Of a stretch of DNA of 44,073 nucleotides, positions 7,183 to 16,084 are shown in pieces (position 1 is the stretch's first letter; each line of letters starts with the position of its first letter). A model generated the notes under the pieces. The model saw only the letters and a program-made list of their open reading frames with translations. It did no database searches and was not told the origin of the DNA. Location: positions 1 through 44,073 of IMG/VR virus record IMGVR_UViG_3300033151_000074, one strand, 5' to 3'. The DNA is from a virus. The position numbers and the translations under genes were made by a program.

Positions 7183-7342
7183 AAGCGTGTGCGAGCTCCA
7201 TCAATCCCCAGAGGCCGGTAATGGCAGCAGCAATGGCCAGAGGGATCCACCATGGGCCTTCGACGCGCTGAGCCTTGGAGTGCCAACGTGAGCAATCCGT
7301 GATCGCTTGTTGGGCTTTGTATTCGTCAGTTTGTTTGGACAT
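7172..7342 (-). CDS. Small single-pass membrane protein, 56 aa
   Basis: A short gene read directly from the sequence. It starts ATG-TCC-AAA-CAA with GAGGAGATCAA just upstream, a strong ribosome binding site. The first 30 residues are polar; residues 31-50 (WWIPLAIAAAITGLWGLMEL) form a likely membrane segment, and the protein ends AHAYGW. It overlaps the following zinc-ribbon gene by 11 bases. It could be a small holin-like or membrane regulatory protein; no family is recognised. Confidence 0.68.
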   Translation of the reverse strand: MSKQTDEYKAQQAITDCSRWHSKAQRVEGPWWIPLAIAAAITGLWGLMELAHAYGW

Positions 7343-7373
7343 TTGATCTCCTCACGCAGAAGAAATTATTGCT

Positions 7374-7538
7374 TTACCATCCCATAGCATCATTGTACGC
7401 ATGCTCTGCTTGCTCTTCAGCATATCCGCGCTGAGCGTCCCTAATGTCACGCATCTGTTCGCGAAACTCTTCATTGCTGATGGTGCCGTCTTCCAAATCC
7501 TGCTCTAGTGATTCTACCTCGCGGTCTAAATTGTCCAC
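7374..7538 (-). CDS. Small acidic coiled-coil protein
   Basis: A 54-residue protein, DNLDREVESLEQDLEDGT onward, very acidic and helical. GTG at 7538 is preferred because GAAGGAGAAG lies just upstream; an alternative GTG at 7565 in the same frame has no such site. It is the first gene of the early leftward block after a 258-bp gap. No function can be assigned. Confidence 0.6.
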   Translation of the reverse strand: MDNLDREVESLEQDLEDGTISNEEFREQMRDIRDAQRGYAEEQAEHAYNDAMGW

Positions 7539-7796
7539 ACCTTCTCCTTCAATGGAAGCGCCCACCCCGACCGACCATAGCCAGGGTGAACCCGATCCAC
7601 CGGTGAACTATCGGTGGTGTATGAAACTCAAAAGTTGTTGGGGGTTAAGACTGCTGCCCCACCTGTTCACCGTACAATCATCTTGCTTCTTGGTCGTGAT
7701 TGCTGAAGGTGATATTGACGCAGAATCTCAAATAGTCAAGAAGTGTTTGAGAAGTTTCTGAAAATAGTTTCAGATCGCACTCTGGATGGTCGAGGA
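7539..7796. other. Intergenic region between late and early blocks
   Basis: No gene is visible in these 258 bases. On the minus strand there is a possible weak promoter: TTGACT (7739-7734) with AATATC 17 bases downstream, a poor -10. CTGAAA-ATAG-TTTCAG (7758-7773) is a perfect 6-bp inverted repeat just past the lipoprotein stop. CGGTGAAC near 7601 can pair with GTTCACCG near 7670, enclosing smaller hairpins, and CCACCG/CGGTGG lies at 7597-7617. It probably contains the end of late transcription and/or an early promoter. Confidence 0.4.
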
Positions 7797-8204
7797 TCAG
7801 CCTTGGTCAAAGCGACCGATTCTGAGCACCTCCTTGTATTGGTTGTCCAGAATGCCGCGCTTGTGAGCTACCCATGAGAGGAGGATCAGCATGGCTACTG
7901 CGCCAATACCGGTGTAGAGGCAATAGTTTTTCCACACACCGATCTCCTTCTGGGCCATTACAGACTTCTTGATAGCAACCTCACCCCGCGCACGCTCAAG
8001 ATCCGCCATGCCCCTCATGCGCAGCGTATCAGCCTGTGCTGAGGCCAGGGCGGTGATATTCCCACCCTTGGTCTGATTATTGAAGGTATATACCCCGCTC
8101 ATCTCATCTTTGCGGAGGTTGGCCTCTTGCTTGCCGGAGGCGTTGAAACCCCAGCAGCCGGGCAAAAGGAGCAGTACAACAAGGGTAATCAGCGTCATCT
8201 TCAT
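7797..8204 (-). CDS. Lipoprotein with C-terminal membrane segment
   Basis: A 135-residue protein with a typical lipoprotein signal peptide, MKMTLITLVVLLLLPGC, placing the lipidated Cys at residue 17, and a second hydrophobic segment at about residues 94-112 (YCLYTGIGAVAMLILLSWVA) with a charged tail. Lipidation plus a transmembrane helix could link two membranes, as unimolecular spanins do, but the order of Cys and helix and the short length leave this open. The start overlaps the stop of the 1752-residue protein gene as ATGA. It is the last gene of the late block. Confidence 0.7.
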   Translation of the reverse strand: MKMTLITLVVLLLLPGCWGFNASGKQEANLRKDEMSGVYTFNNQTKGGNITALASAQADTLRMRGMADLERARGEVAIKKSVMAQKEIGVWKNYCLYTGIGAVAMLILLSWVAHKRGILDNQYKEVLRIGRFDQG

Positions 8205-11200
8205 CGGTTAGCCTTTCTGTTGGCCTTCAATAGGAGTTGCTCTACTCTGGGTTCGAGTCGTTCTCGTGTTCTGGTAGCGGTGCTGAGAGCTCGCTGAACA
8301 GCCAGGTTTCGTTCCTGTGACGTTTTGGCGGCTGACGTGGCTCGTAGCTGGTCGTAGAAAGAGCGTGCCTCAGCGGTCCTGCTCTGTCCTGTACGGGCGA
8401 ATATGTCCATTACGGCCTCTGGGTCTCTCGATCCGAAGGCTCCAGGGTCTCTCAGGAAGCCCAGAGACTTGGTTGTGGTGCGGAATGGTGTCTTATCCTC
8501 ACGACCGATGTCGGATAGCCCTTGAGCCACCCTGCCGTAGTCAGAAGTGAAGCTGTTTATGACGAAATCGGTCTGCCTTGGGTCCACATTCAGCATGCTT
8601 GCCAGCCATTTACCCAGGTTCGAGGCACGTTTCGCCCCTTTTCTCAGGCTGATATGCAGGTCTTTCTCGTAATCAGGCACGATATTCTTGTCCCGGAACA
8701 GGTCTTTATTGGTCATCAGCTCGATAAACGGCTTCATTGGGCCCAGGAGCATGGCTTCATCGGTGGGGCTGAGTGACTTGGCAAGGGACGGTAGATACCC
8801 CTCAAGAGCTCTCTTGTTGCCTGTGACGCGATCTATGATCCTCTCAACACCTGTACCAAGGGCACCCTGCTCAAACGGCTTTGGCACCGTCATCCAGTGA
8901 TCACCCACCTTGAAGTTCCAGAAGTTGTCCCGGCGCCATGCAGGTAGCTGACGATATTCGTCACCAGCACCCACAGAGTCGTTATACATCATCGTGCCAA
9001 CAGACGGAGCGATAACGTAGGTAGCCATACGCTTGGCGAACTGCCACTTGTCTTTCATACCGGTACGGATAAGCTTGGCAGTACCCTGGAGGGCAGGATT
9101 CAGGAACGGAATCACTCGGTTAAGCTGCCTGCCCCACGATCCGGCAACAGCAAAGTCCATCAGATCTCTGGACCTGGAGGCAGCAACCCGCTCGATCTCA
9201 GCAGCAGGCATGTTCGGATGGGCCTTTCTCAGCTCATCCATGGCCCCGGTAAACTCTGCCATACGGTTCTGGGTCTCAGACTTTGAGATCAGTTCGCCCC
9301 ACTTCTCCCAGTTGCCAGACAGGAAGTCACCCATTCGCTTGGGATCCATCATGATATTCTTCTTGTCGGTAGCCAGGTCGCGCATCTGACGAGTGACCAT
9401 CTTGTTCCAGCCCTCGTTCACGTCGTCATACCATCCAGCTTGATCGCCACCAGCCTCAATGAATCTTGAAACCTCATCAGCATCAATCGGCTTGAAGCCA
9501 GCGAGGATGCCAGTTCCAGTGTCAGACACGATAGCCCTGTGTACACTATCCTTGATAAAGTTGCGTAGCGCGAAGCCGGGAGTCTTGGTCACAGTAGCCT
9601 TGATCAGGTTCGACGGAGCACTGAGCACCTTCATTATCGAGCCAGCAGGTTCAGCCCTGCCAATGTTCTCGATCGACCCGAGCAGGTTCTTGTCAGCGAA
9701 CTGCCAGTAGGTCTTCTCACCATTAACGAATACCGGCACAGAGTCGGCTTCACCTTGACTCACTCTCTTGATGCCCATGTCGGCAAGCATATCTGGATCT
9801 ACTTCGCTCACCCAACGCTGCATAACTTCATTGACATCAGCCCTGCGCTTCCAGTTGACCATGGAAGAGATAGTCTCGGTAACAGGGTTCTTAATCTGAC
9901 GCTCCGATCCCTCGAATGTATGCCACAGCTTGCCACCAGCACCACTGGATCTCTGGACCTCATCATCCATGACGCGCTGGAATGGCGTGTAGTAATCACC
10001 CTTGGCAGCAGCAAGCTCGTAAGCCTCGTCATCAATCAGCCCCTTTGCGTGGACGTAATCAAGCTTGGCTCTGTTGATCTCTTGCGTGACTGCGAACGTC
10101 TTCTCTAAAGCCTCACGCTCTGGAGCACTTGCGGTATGAGTCATAAACTGACGATGGAACTCCATGTCCGTCATGCCATGGTCAGCACCAGCACCAGTCA
10201 TTGTCTCGCCCCACTTGTTGACCTTCTGCATCAGCATAGCGGTAACATCTTCACCAGCCTCGGCAGCAGCCTTAAGCTCATCGACTTGGCCAGCATCGAG
10301 AATGCCACGAGTAACAAACTTGGCAGCACTGGCAGGATCATCAAGGAATGTCTGGGCAGCAACAGCCATCTCGTCAAACTCACCAATGGCTCTGCGTGAA
10401 ACCGCATAGTTGTCGGCGAGCTTCATCACTCTCTCCATATCCGCATCACTGAACTTGCCCTTGGATTTCTTCAGGAAGTCGGCAATGGGTTGAGCAATGT
10501 CAGTAACCATGTTGCCGGTCTTGCCCTTGTACAGAGCCTTGCCGGTGAATGGATGCTTGAGGCCCTTGGTGATAACATGCTTCGCGTGACCGAGTAATCC
10601 GGGAAGGTTCTGCAGGAGTACATGAGCAGCAGCCCTGGAGCCGAGTACTTCAGCGCCCTTGGCAGTTTCTTTCATCAGGCTACGGATACGAGTCTGCGTA
10701 TCAAACAGCGGCTCAACGATACCCGTAATGAATGCTTCCTTGCGACCCTTGGGGCTCTTTAATGTCTGGGCGAATTTAAGCAGCTTGTCAACCTTGCCAA
10801 CAGGTTCAGCAATAGACTGAACGTGCTCACTGTCCAGCACCTTGTCGTAAATGTTTTTGGTCTCGTATTGGAACTTGTTCAGGGTAACACCAGTGTCAGC
10901 CTCGCGAGCAAACACATCGCCTTCACGCCACTTCGCAATGGTGCCCGACTCTGTGGATCTGCCGGTCACGCCTTCGTACATCTTGACAAAGAACTCCTTG
11001 ATGCGATCGAACATGGATCTGTTCTCGCTAAGAGCATTGGCCAGGCCACTCGCAATCTTCTCTTCATCGTCACCGAATCGTGACACGAGAGACACCCATT
11101 CATTGTCTGAGAAGAGGCCCAGGCCCTTTGCAAAATGTACCATCTCGTGATCGAACGTATCCTTGGTTGCCATGAGCGATAGGTCTACCTGACCAACGCC

Positions 11201-13459
11201 TTTGGAATCCATGATGTAACGCCCAAGAACTTCCTCTCCGGGTCTTAAGCCCAGAGGTGCAGGTATGTCATCAATGGTTCTGACAACAGCCTTTGCGCCA
11301 TTGTTCATCGTCAGGTGAGTGTTGCCGCCAACCGTGTCCACGTTCTTGATGTGAGGTGAGCCGAGTACGGACTGCAGGACTTCTACTGGGGTTCCGGTTC
11401 TGCGAGAGGTGGAGTACAGGTACGCCGCTTCATCGCCACGCCCAGCAAGCTCAAGTTGCTCTCGTGCATCGGCGAGGTCAAGTGGAGTCGCAGTCCTAAG
11501 ATCAGGAAGGATGTCCGTGAGCGTGCCGCCAACCTCTTCGCTGGCCTGGAAATCAAGTGAGAGCGGTGCCTTCTTAGCCCTTGAGACCAAGCCCCTCAAT
11601 TCGTTGCGAGCATATCCACTGATGGATGCCCGGATCTTGTTCATGGGATCTTTGCCTGCAATCACCACGTCGTCAGCAGTCTTGCTGGTAAGCAGGTTAG
11701 TGTAGATCTGCTGGGTAGCATCTTCCAGAGCGTCTGGATCTTTGATGTACTTGGATGCGCTTCTACGGGCAGCGTCGAGTGTCTGGTCTATGATACCCTC
11801 GTCGGTGGTCAGAAGGTCTCTGAAGGTTTGACCTGGAGCTGCTGGTGGAGTAACACCCAACGCTTTCGCTGCGGGTGTGGGCAGGGCTTTGGTGGTAGGC
11901 TGAACAAGGGAGTCGTGAATCATGCTCTCGATGCGTTTGGCTTTATCGGCCAACTCCTTCTTTAGCGAATTCTTTCCGGCCTGAGTAAGCGGCCCCTTAT
12001 CCAAGTACTCCCCAAGGTCAAGATGAGGCTTACCAAGACTCTCCATGTGATTCTCGGCAACGACACGTAGTATGCGCTGCAGACGGCCCTCCCTGTCCCT
12101 CGCCAGCTTCTCGGTATACTGTGACGCGGTGTATGCGCCAAGCTCATCATCTGGCCTAATGCCATAAGCCTCGTCAAGAACCTTGCGCGACAAGGCATCC
12201 TCGATGTCTATCTTAGAGAGATTGTCTACCAGTGCGTCTGCGCTCTGGTGAAGCTCGGCCTTGCCTATAGCATCACGCTTCTTCATTAAGGCATTGACGA
12301 TTGGATCATCGAAGTGGTCCTCAAACCGGCCACCCTGCTCCAATATCTCATCAATGCGATCATCCATAAGCGATTGAATTTCATCATACGACTTGCCGGC
12401 GGTGTCTGGAATTGATTGACCAGCAGTCAGTGGCCTTGCGTCGGTCGCATATTCCACTGCAGCCTCAACCCTTATCGGTTTGTCAGCGGGAGTGAGTAAG
12501 TTCTTGACAGGGTCAGGTAAGGCTTTGGATGCTGGAGCTGTTGGTGCGCCCAACTGTCTCTGCCCAGCCCCCGTAAGAGCCTCAAGCGTCGGATCAATCG
12601 TGCCGACATCCTGTGGTGCCTCAGCGAGACCTCTGCCGAAACGTTGTGGCTCTGGAGCGAGTAGCTGTCTGAGCTGATCGTCACTGGTAGCTATCGGCAT
12701 ATCGTCGAAGCTGAATGATTTGGTTGGCAGCGGGATGTCACCTGGATCGCCAAGCCTTGCCAGATCTACTGCTGACTCTCCAGCATTGAGACCACGCCCC
12801 GTAAGCTGAACCATTGGGTTGCGGTTGAATACTCTGCCGCGATTGAACAGTGTTGATGCTGCATCTCGCGTAGTGCGATCGGTCAGCGACTCAAGACCAG
12901 TCCTGGCTACTTGGGCAATATCCTCAGCGCCCATGCCTGCTCTTGCCAACCGTTTAGATTGACCAAGAAGACTGCGACCAGCCAAAGCACCTGGAGCGGT
13001 TGCGAAGTCCAGAACCGTCAGAGGGTCAGTACCGATCTCGCCGGCAATTAGACCAGCCTTGCCGAGACCTGTGCTTGCGAAACGCTCAGTCTCTTCAGGG
13101 CCTTGATGACGGAGAACGGTTTCGTATCCGGTCAGAGTCTCTTGGCCGAGATCGAGCGGCTTGCCCTGCAATGTCTGGAAACCAGATCGCTGTCCACGGT
13201 CAACACCGAGTAGGCCGGCAATGCCACGTAGGGATGGGTCAACGTTAAGCTGGCTCTCAGGACTGAAGTCGAAGTCGCTGGCCATTGATCCTTCTCTGGA
13301 TAGCCCAACAGCGTTGAGTCCAGGCATGATCAGATTATTGAACGCAAGGTTGCCGAGCCTGCTTGTGGCCGTTAGCGGAGCAAGAGCCGTCTGTAAGAAT
13401 CCAGGGTCACGATCGGCCCCGGACATCTCTGCAACCATACTATCAAAGATCTCTCCCAT
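8201..13459 (-). CDS. Giant polyvalent ejection protein with sigma-like and zinc-protease-like segments
   Basis: A 1752-residue protein at the end of the tail module, where P22 and T7-like phages encode ejected internal proteins. Residues 555-640 resemble sigma-70 region 2: DPDALEDATQQIYTNLL, then SISGYARNELRGLVSRAKK followed by SLD. Residues 771-775 are HEMVH, the HExxH zinc-protease motif, in DTFDHEMVHFAKGLG. The C-terminal third (YRQLPAW near 1502, then VPKPFEQGALG) resembles the LPD38 domain of large polyvalent proteins. The rest is mainly helical. Its start overlaps the upstream stop as TAATG. It probably enters the host with the DNA; the enzymatic roles are inferred from motifs. Confidence 0.85.
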   Translation of the reverse strand: MGEIFDSMVAEMSGADRDPGFLQTALAPLTATSRLGNLAFNNLIMPGLNAVGLSREGSMASDFDFSPESQLNVDPSLRGIAGLLGVDRGQRSGFQTLQGKPLDLGQETLTGYETVLRHQGPEETERFASTGLGKAGLIAGEIGTDPLTVLDFATAPGALAGRSLLGQSKRLARAGMGAEDIAQVARTGLESLTDRTTRDAASTLFNRGRVFNRNPMVQLTGRGLNAGESAVDLARLGDPGDIPLPTKSFSFDDMPIATSDDQLRQLLAPEPQRFGRGLAEAPQDVGTIDPTLEALTGAGQRQLGAPTAPASKALPDPVKNLLTPADKPIRVEAAVEYATDARPLTAGQSIPDTAGKSYDEIQSLMDDRIDEILEQGGRFEDHFDDPIVNALMKKRDAIGKAELHQSADALVDNLSKIDIEDALSRKVLDEAYGIRPDDELGAYTASQYTEKLARDREGRLQRILRVVAENHMESLGKPHLDLGEYLDKGPLTQAGKNSLKKELADKAKRIESMIHDSLVQPTTKALPTPAAKALGVTPPAAPGQTFRDLLTTDEGIIDQTLDAARRSASKYIKDPDALEDATQQIYTNLLTSKTADDVVIAGKDPMNKIRASISGYARNELRGLVSRAKKAPLSLDFQASEEVGGTLTDILPDLRTATPLDLADAREQLELAGRGDEAAYLYSTSRRTGTPVEVLQSVLGSPHIKNVDTVGGNTHLTMNNGAKAVVRTIDDIPAPLGLRPGEEVLGRYIMDSKGVGQVDLSLMATKDTFDHEMVHFAKGLGLFSDNEWVSLVSRFGDDEEKIASGLANALSENRSMFDRIKEFFVKMYEGVTGRSTESGTIAKWREGDVFAREADTGVTLNKFQYETKNIYDKVLDSEHVQSIAEPVGKVDKLLKFAQTLKSPKGRKEAFITGIVEPLFDTQTRIRSLMKETAKGAEVLGSRAAAHVLLQNLPGLLGHAKHVITKGLKHPFTGKALYKGKTGNMVTDIAQPIADFLKKSKGKFSDADMERVMKLADNYAVSRRAIGEFDEMAVAAQTFLDDPASAAKFVTRGILDAGQVDELKAAAEAGEDVTAMLMQKVNKWGETMTGAGADHGMTDMEFHRQFMTHTASAPEREALEKTFAVTQEINRAKLDYVHAKGLIDDEAYELAAAKGDYYTPFQRVMDDEVQRSSGAGGKLWHTFEGSERQIKNPVTETISSMVNWKRRADVNEVMQRWVSEVDPDMLADMGIKRVSQGEADSVPVFVNGEKTYWQFADKNLLGSIENIGRAEPAGSIMKVLSAPSNLIKATVTKTPGFALRNFIKDSVHRAIVSDTGTGILAGFKPIDADEVSRFIEAGGDQAGWYDDVNEGWNKMVTRQMRDLATDKKNIMMDPKRMGDFLSGNWEKWGELISKSETQNRMAEFTGAMDELRKAHPNMPAAEIERVAASRSRDLMDFAVAGSWGRQLNRVIPFLNPALQGTAKLIRTGMKDKWQFAKRMATYVIAPSVGTMMYNDSVGAGDEYRQLPAWRRDNFWNFKVGDHWMTVPKPFEQGALGTGVERIIDRVTGNKRALEGYLPSLAKSLSPTDEAMLLGPMKPFIELMTNKDLFRDKNIVPDYEKDLHISLRKGAKRASNLGKWLASMLNVDPRQTDFVINSFTSDYGRVAQGLSDIGREDKTPFRTTTKSLGFLRDPGAFGSRDPEAVMDIFARTGQSRTAEARSFYDQLRATSAAKTSQERNLAVQRALSTATRTRERLEPRVEQLLLKANRKANR

Positions 13460-14460
13460 TAGAACAATCCTCCAATACCTGGAGCACTCCTCAGGTCTGA
13501 ATACAGCTCACCTTGAATGCTCTTGCGCTTGAATGCTAGTGACCTAAGTCTCTGAATCTCGTCCTGGGTTGCAACGCCTTCTTGAATCTTCCGCTCAATC
13601 TTGCTGATCTCATCACCGAACTGCCTGTCGAAACGATACTCGGAAGCCACAGTGCTTGGACTCGTGAGGAACCTTCCTGCAGTACCGAGAAGACTTGGGT
13701 TAACAGTCGGTTGCCTGCCAATCGCAGTTCTTACTGCTTGGGCACCTGACCCCTGAACACCAGAGATGGACTCAAGTCTACGAGCAGCATCCCTGACAAC
13801 CTGGCTTGACTGAGTGCCTCCTGCTGCAAGAGCCGAGGTGATATCCTGCTGAGTGTTCTGCTGAAGGTCGGCAAGCTTGATTCGGTCAGCCAAGCTCGTG
13901 GCCTTAACCTGTCGTGGTGCAAGATTGCGTGCAGCCTGCGGGAACATGGCATTGAATGCAGGATCTCTGCCTATGCCGGGATCGCTTAGATTGAAGTTCT
14001 CGCTCAAGAAGCCCTGTGTTGCCGCAAGACGATTCTGCGGAAGCCCTGCCTCAAACTGCCTCTCAGACAAACCCAACCGATCACGACTGAGATTGTTCTG
14101 AAGACTACGCTGCACAATATCCTGCTGCCGGTAATCACCCTGCCGAGCAAACAAACGATCACGCTGAGCAAGATCCTGTTGACGGAAGTCACCCTGGCGA
14201 GCAAACTGCTGCTGACGAAGAGACATGTTCGCATTGAACTGACGATCCTGCTGAGACATCTGCTGACCACGCCAATAGTTCTGCTGGTTCTGGTTGGCAA
14301 CAAAGTTAGCCTGGTCCTGCTGATCATTGGCAAGCCGTAGCGAGTTAGCAAAGTTCTGCTGACCTTGAGCATCACGCCTCTGTATGCCCTGCAGATTGCC
14401 ACGTAAGCGACCGCTGAGACCAGCAATGTTTCCGGCAAGTGCTCCAAATCCTGTTGGCAT
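13459..14460 (-). CDS. Gln-rich internal virion protein, 333 aa
   Basis: A Gln/Arg/Asn-rich protein with repeats in residues 60-150, including two copies of a RQGD(F/Y)RQQD(L/I) unit. The fold is predicted to be long and helical. The C-terminal part has a Ser/Arg-rich helical region ending SAPGIGGLF. GGGAGATAGAA precedes ATG. It sits between another Gln-rich protein and the giant protein, so it is probably one of three ejection or internal core proteins, comparable in position to P22 gp7/gp20 or T7 gp14/gp15. Assignment rests on position and composition. Confidence 0.72.
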   Translation of the reverse strand: MPTGFGALAGNIAGLSGRLRGNLQGIQRRDAQGQQNFANSLRLANDQQDQANFVANQNQQNYWRGQQMSQQDRQFNANMSLRQQQFARQGDFRQQDLAQRDRLFARQGDYRQQDIVQRSLQNNLSRDRLGLSERQFEAGLPQNRLAATQGFLSENFNLSDPGIGRDPAFNAMFPQAARNLAPRQVKATSLADRIKLADLQQNTQQDITSALAAGGTQSSQVVRDAARRLESISGVQGSGAQAVRTAIGRQPTVNPSLLGTAGRFLTSPSTVASEYRFDRQFGDEISKIERKIQEGVATQDEIQRLRSLAFKRKSIQGELYSDLRSAPGIGGLF

Positions 14461-14471
14461 TTCTATCTCCC

Positions 14472-15356
14472 TTACTGTAGCTGACCGATGCTCTGGCCGA
14501 TTTGTCCGAATGGTTGCTGTAACTGCTGACCTTGAGCAAGTTGCTGTAGCGGATTGAACGATCCAAGGAACCCTGCATACGCACGTCCGAGGTTCTGTCG
14601 CTGACCAGACAGGTTGGCTAACTGATTGATTGCCTGCCCACGGTTCTGAGCCTCAAACTGAGCGGCGTTGATGTCAATGCCGGATAGGGTCGAGTTGGCC
14701 TCTTGTCCAGAACGACCGCGAATCATACTCATCAAGTGCTCACGAGATGCACCAGATACTCCCCTGCCGGCAAGACCCCACCGAGCATTGTTCAGAGCAG
14801 CACCTTGATTGGCGGCATTACGCTGTAGAGCTTGACTCTTCATCTGACGGATAGCATTGGGATCCATGCCCGGATTCTCTGCCTGCTGCATCGCCAAGCT
14901 TTGAGTCTTACGAGTCAGCGGATCGTTGAACATACCCTGAAGAGTCTTTGCGCCAGTCTGGAAGTTCTGCTGCATCTGACCCATGGCCTGATCAATGAAC
15001 CCACCCATCTGCTGATTCTGACGAGAGGCAACACCTTGAGCGAACTGAGCACGCTGTTGGCCTTGAGCACGATTCTGGAACTGCATCATCTGCTGGTTCT
15101 GAATCAAGTTCTGAAGCGGCTGCAAGAAGTTCTGAAGCGGCACCTGGAAGCCAGATAGATTCTGACGAGGGTCTCCAGTCTGCTGTACTGACTGAGGTCC
15201 GGATGTTCCGGCCTGTCGAGCAGATCCGCTTTGCGCCTTGGGCGATGGAGGCCGTCTGTACGCAGGTTGAATCTGTCCCTGTCTCTGACCGCCAGCACCG
15301 AATGCAAATGGTGAGGCTGCTGCGAATGCGCTTAGTCCTGCTGTGAATGGTGGCAT
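14472..15356 (-). CDS. Gln-rich internal virion protein, 294 aa
   Basis: A 294-residue protein rich in Gln, Asn, Ala and Gly. The N-terminus (FTAGLSAFAAASPFAFGAG) is small and apolar, and residues 75-90 hold a short repeat, PLQNFLQPLQNL. CAGGAGAATAAC before ATG is a clear ribosome binding site. Composition and place next to the other Gln-rich gene and the giant protein suggest a DNA-ejection protein that could form a conduit across the envelope. No specific family can be named. Confidence 0.7.
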   Translation of the reverse strand: MPPFTAGLSAFAAASPFAFGAGGQRQGQIQPAYRRPPSPKAQSGSARQAGTSGPQSVQQTGDPRQNLSGFQVPLQNFLQPLQNLIQNQQMMQFQNRAQGQQRAQFAQGVASRQNQQMGGFIDQAMGQMQQNFQTGAKTLQGMFNDPLTRKTQSLAMQQAENPGMDPNAIRQMKSQALQRNAANQGAALNNARWGLAGRGVSGASREHLMSMIRGRSGQEANSTLSGIDINAAQFEAQNRGQAINQLANLSGQRQNLGRAYAGFLGSFNPLQQLAQGQQLQQPFGQIGQSIGQLQ

Positions 15357-15369
15357 GTTATTCTCCTGT

Positions 15370-16083
15370 CTATGTGTATGGTCCGGTTGGAACGGGGAAG
15401 GTCGTGTCCGTGTTTGCTGCTACGCCCTTTAGGACTCTTAATTCATCTATCCAGCCATTGAGATAGTAAGTCGAAGAAGATCTCATTATTCCTATATCCA
15501 AAGGTTGTCCACCATCCTCAAGCGCCCCTGAAATAGACGAAGCCGAACCTATCTCTGAGCCATCTATAAACGCTCTCAGGAAATCTCCGTCCCTCACCAA
15601 AGCTACGTGATACCATGTGTCAACAACTGGAGACCATGACCAAGAGTGCTGCTTGGTCCCGCCAGCACCAGTATCGGTAAATACGCCTAACGCCGAAGCT
15701 CCGTCTGCATAAACGAGATTAAACGACACGTCATAAGGGCTGGCCTGGAACTGAGAGACAAAAGGGTTCTGGTCAGCAAAAGAGTTAAATCTAGCCATAA
15801 GCTCAATAGTGAACTCGCCACTTCCGAATTGCCAGTCCGGGCTGTCGATAACGTCAACATAGTCAGAATTACCGTCAAGCAATAGTGAAGCTCCACCAAA
15901 GACACTCTGCGCAGTGTCGATCTGGGCGGTGCCGTTTGCTACGGGAGAATGTCTTCCAGTGGCATCCGTAATAGTGGTGGACTCATCTGCACCGTCACAA
16001 TGCAGAAGGAGTACCGACCCCACGCCACCGGGAGGTGTATCGTCAGCAAAGTGCTTCCTGCGATGTTTAAGTATATGATTCAT
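15370..16083 (-). CDS. LamG/concanavalin-like domain protein
   Basis: A 237-residue protein. After a basic N-terminus (ILKHRRKHFADDTPP) comes one LamG-type jelly roll: LLLHCDGADESTTITDATGRH, FGGASLLLDGNSDYVDV, FTIELMARF, WYHVALVRDGDFLRAFIDG and YLNGWIDELRVLKG. Such domains usually bind glycans, so a receptor-binding or virion-decorating role fits. ATG at 16083 follows the stop of the previous gene as TAAAATG; a GTG at 16095 is an alternative. It belongs to the fibre gene group. Confidence 0.8.
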   Translation of the reverse strand: MNHILKHRRKHFADDTPPGGVGSVLLLHCDGADESTTITDATGRHSPVANGTAQIDTAQSVFGGASLLLDGNSDYVDVIDSPDWQFGSGEFTIELMARFNSFADQNPFVSQFQASPYDVSFNLVYADGASALGVFTDTGAGGTKQHSWSWSPVVDTWYHVALVRDGDFLRAFIDGSEIGSASSISGALEDGGQPLDIGIMRSSSTYYLNGWIDELRVLKGVAANTDTTFPVPTGPYT

Positions 16084-16084
16084 T

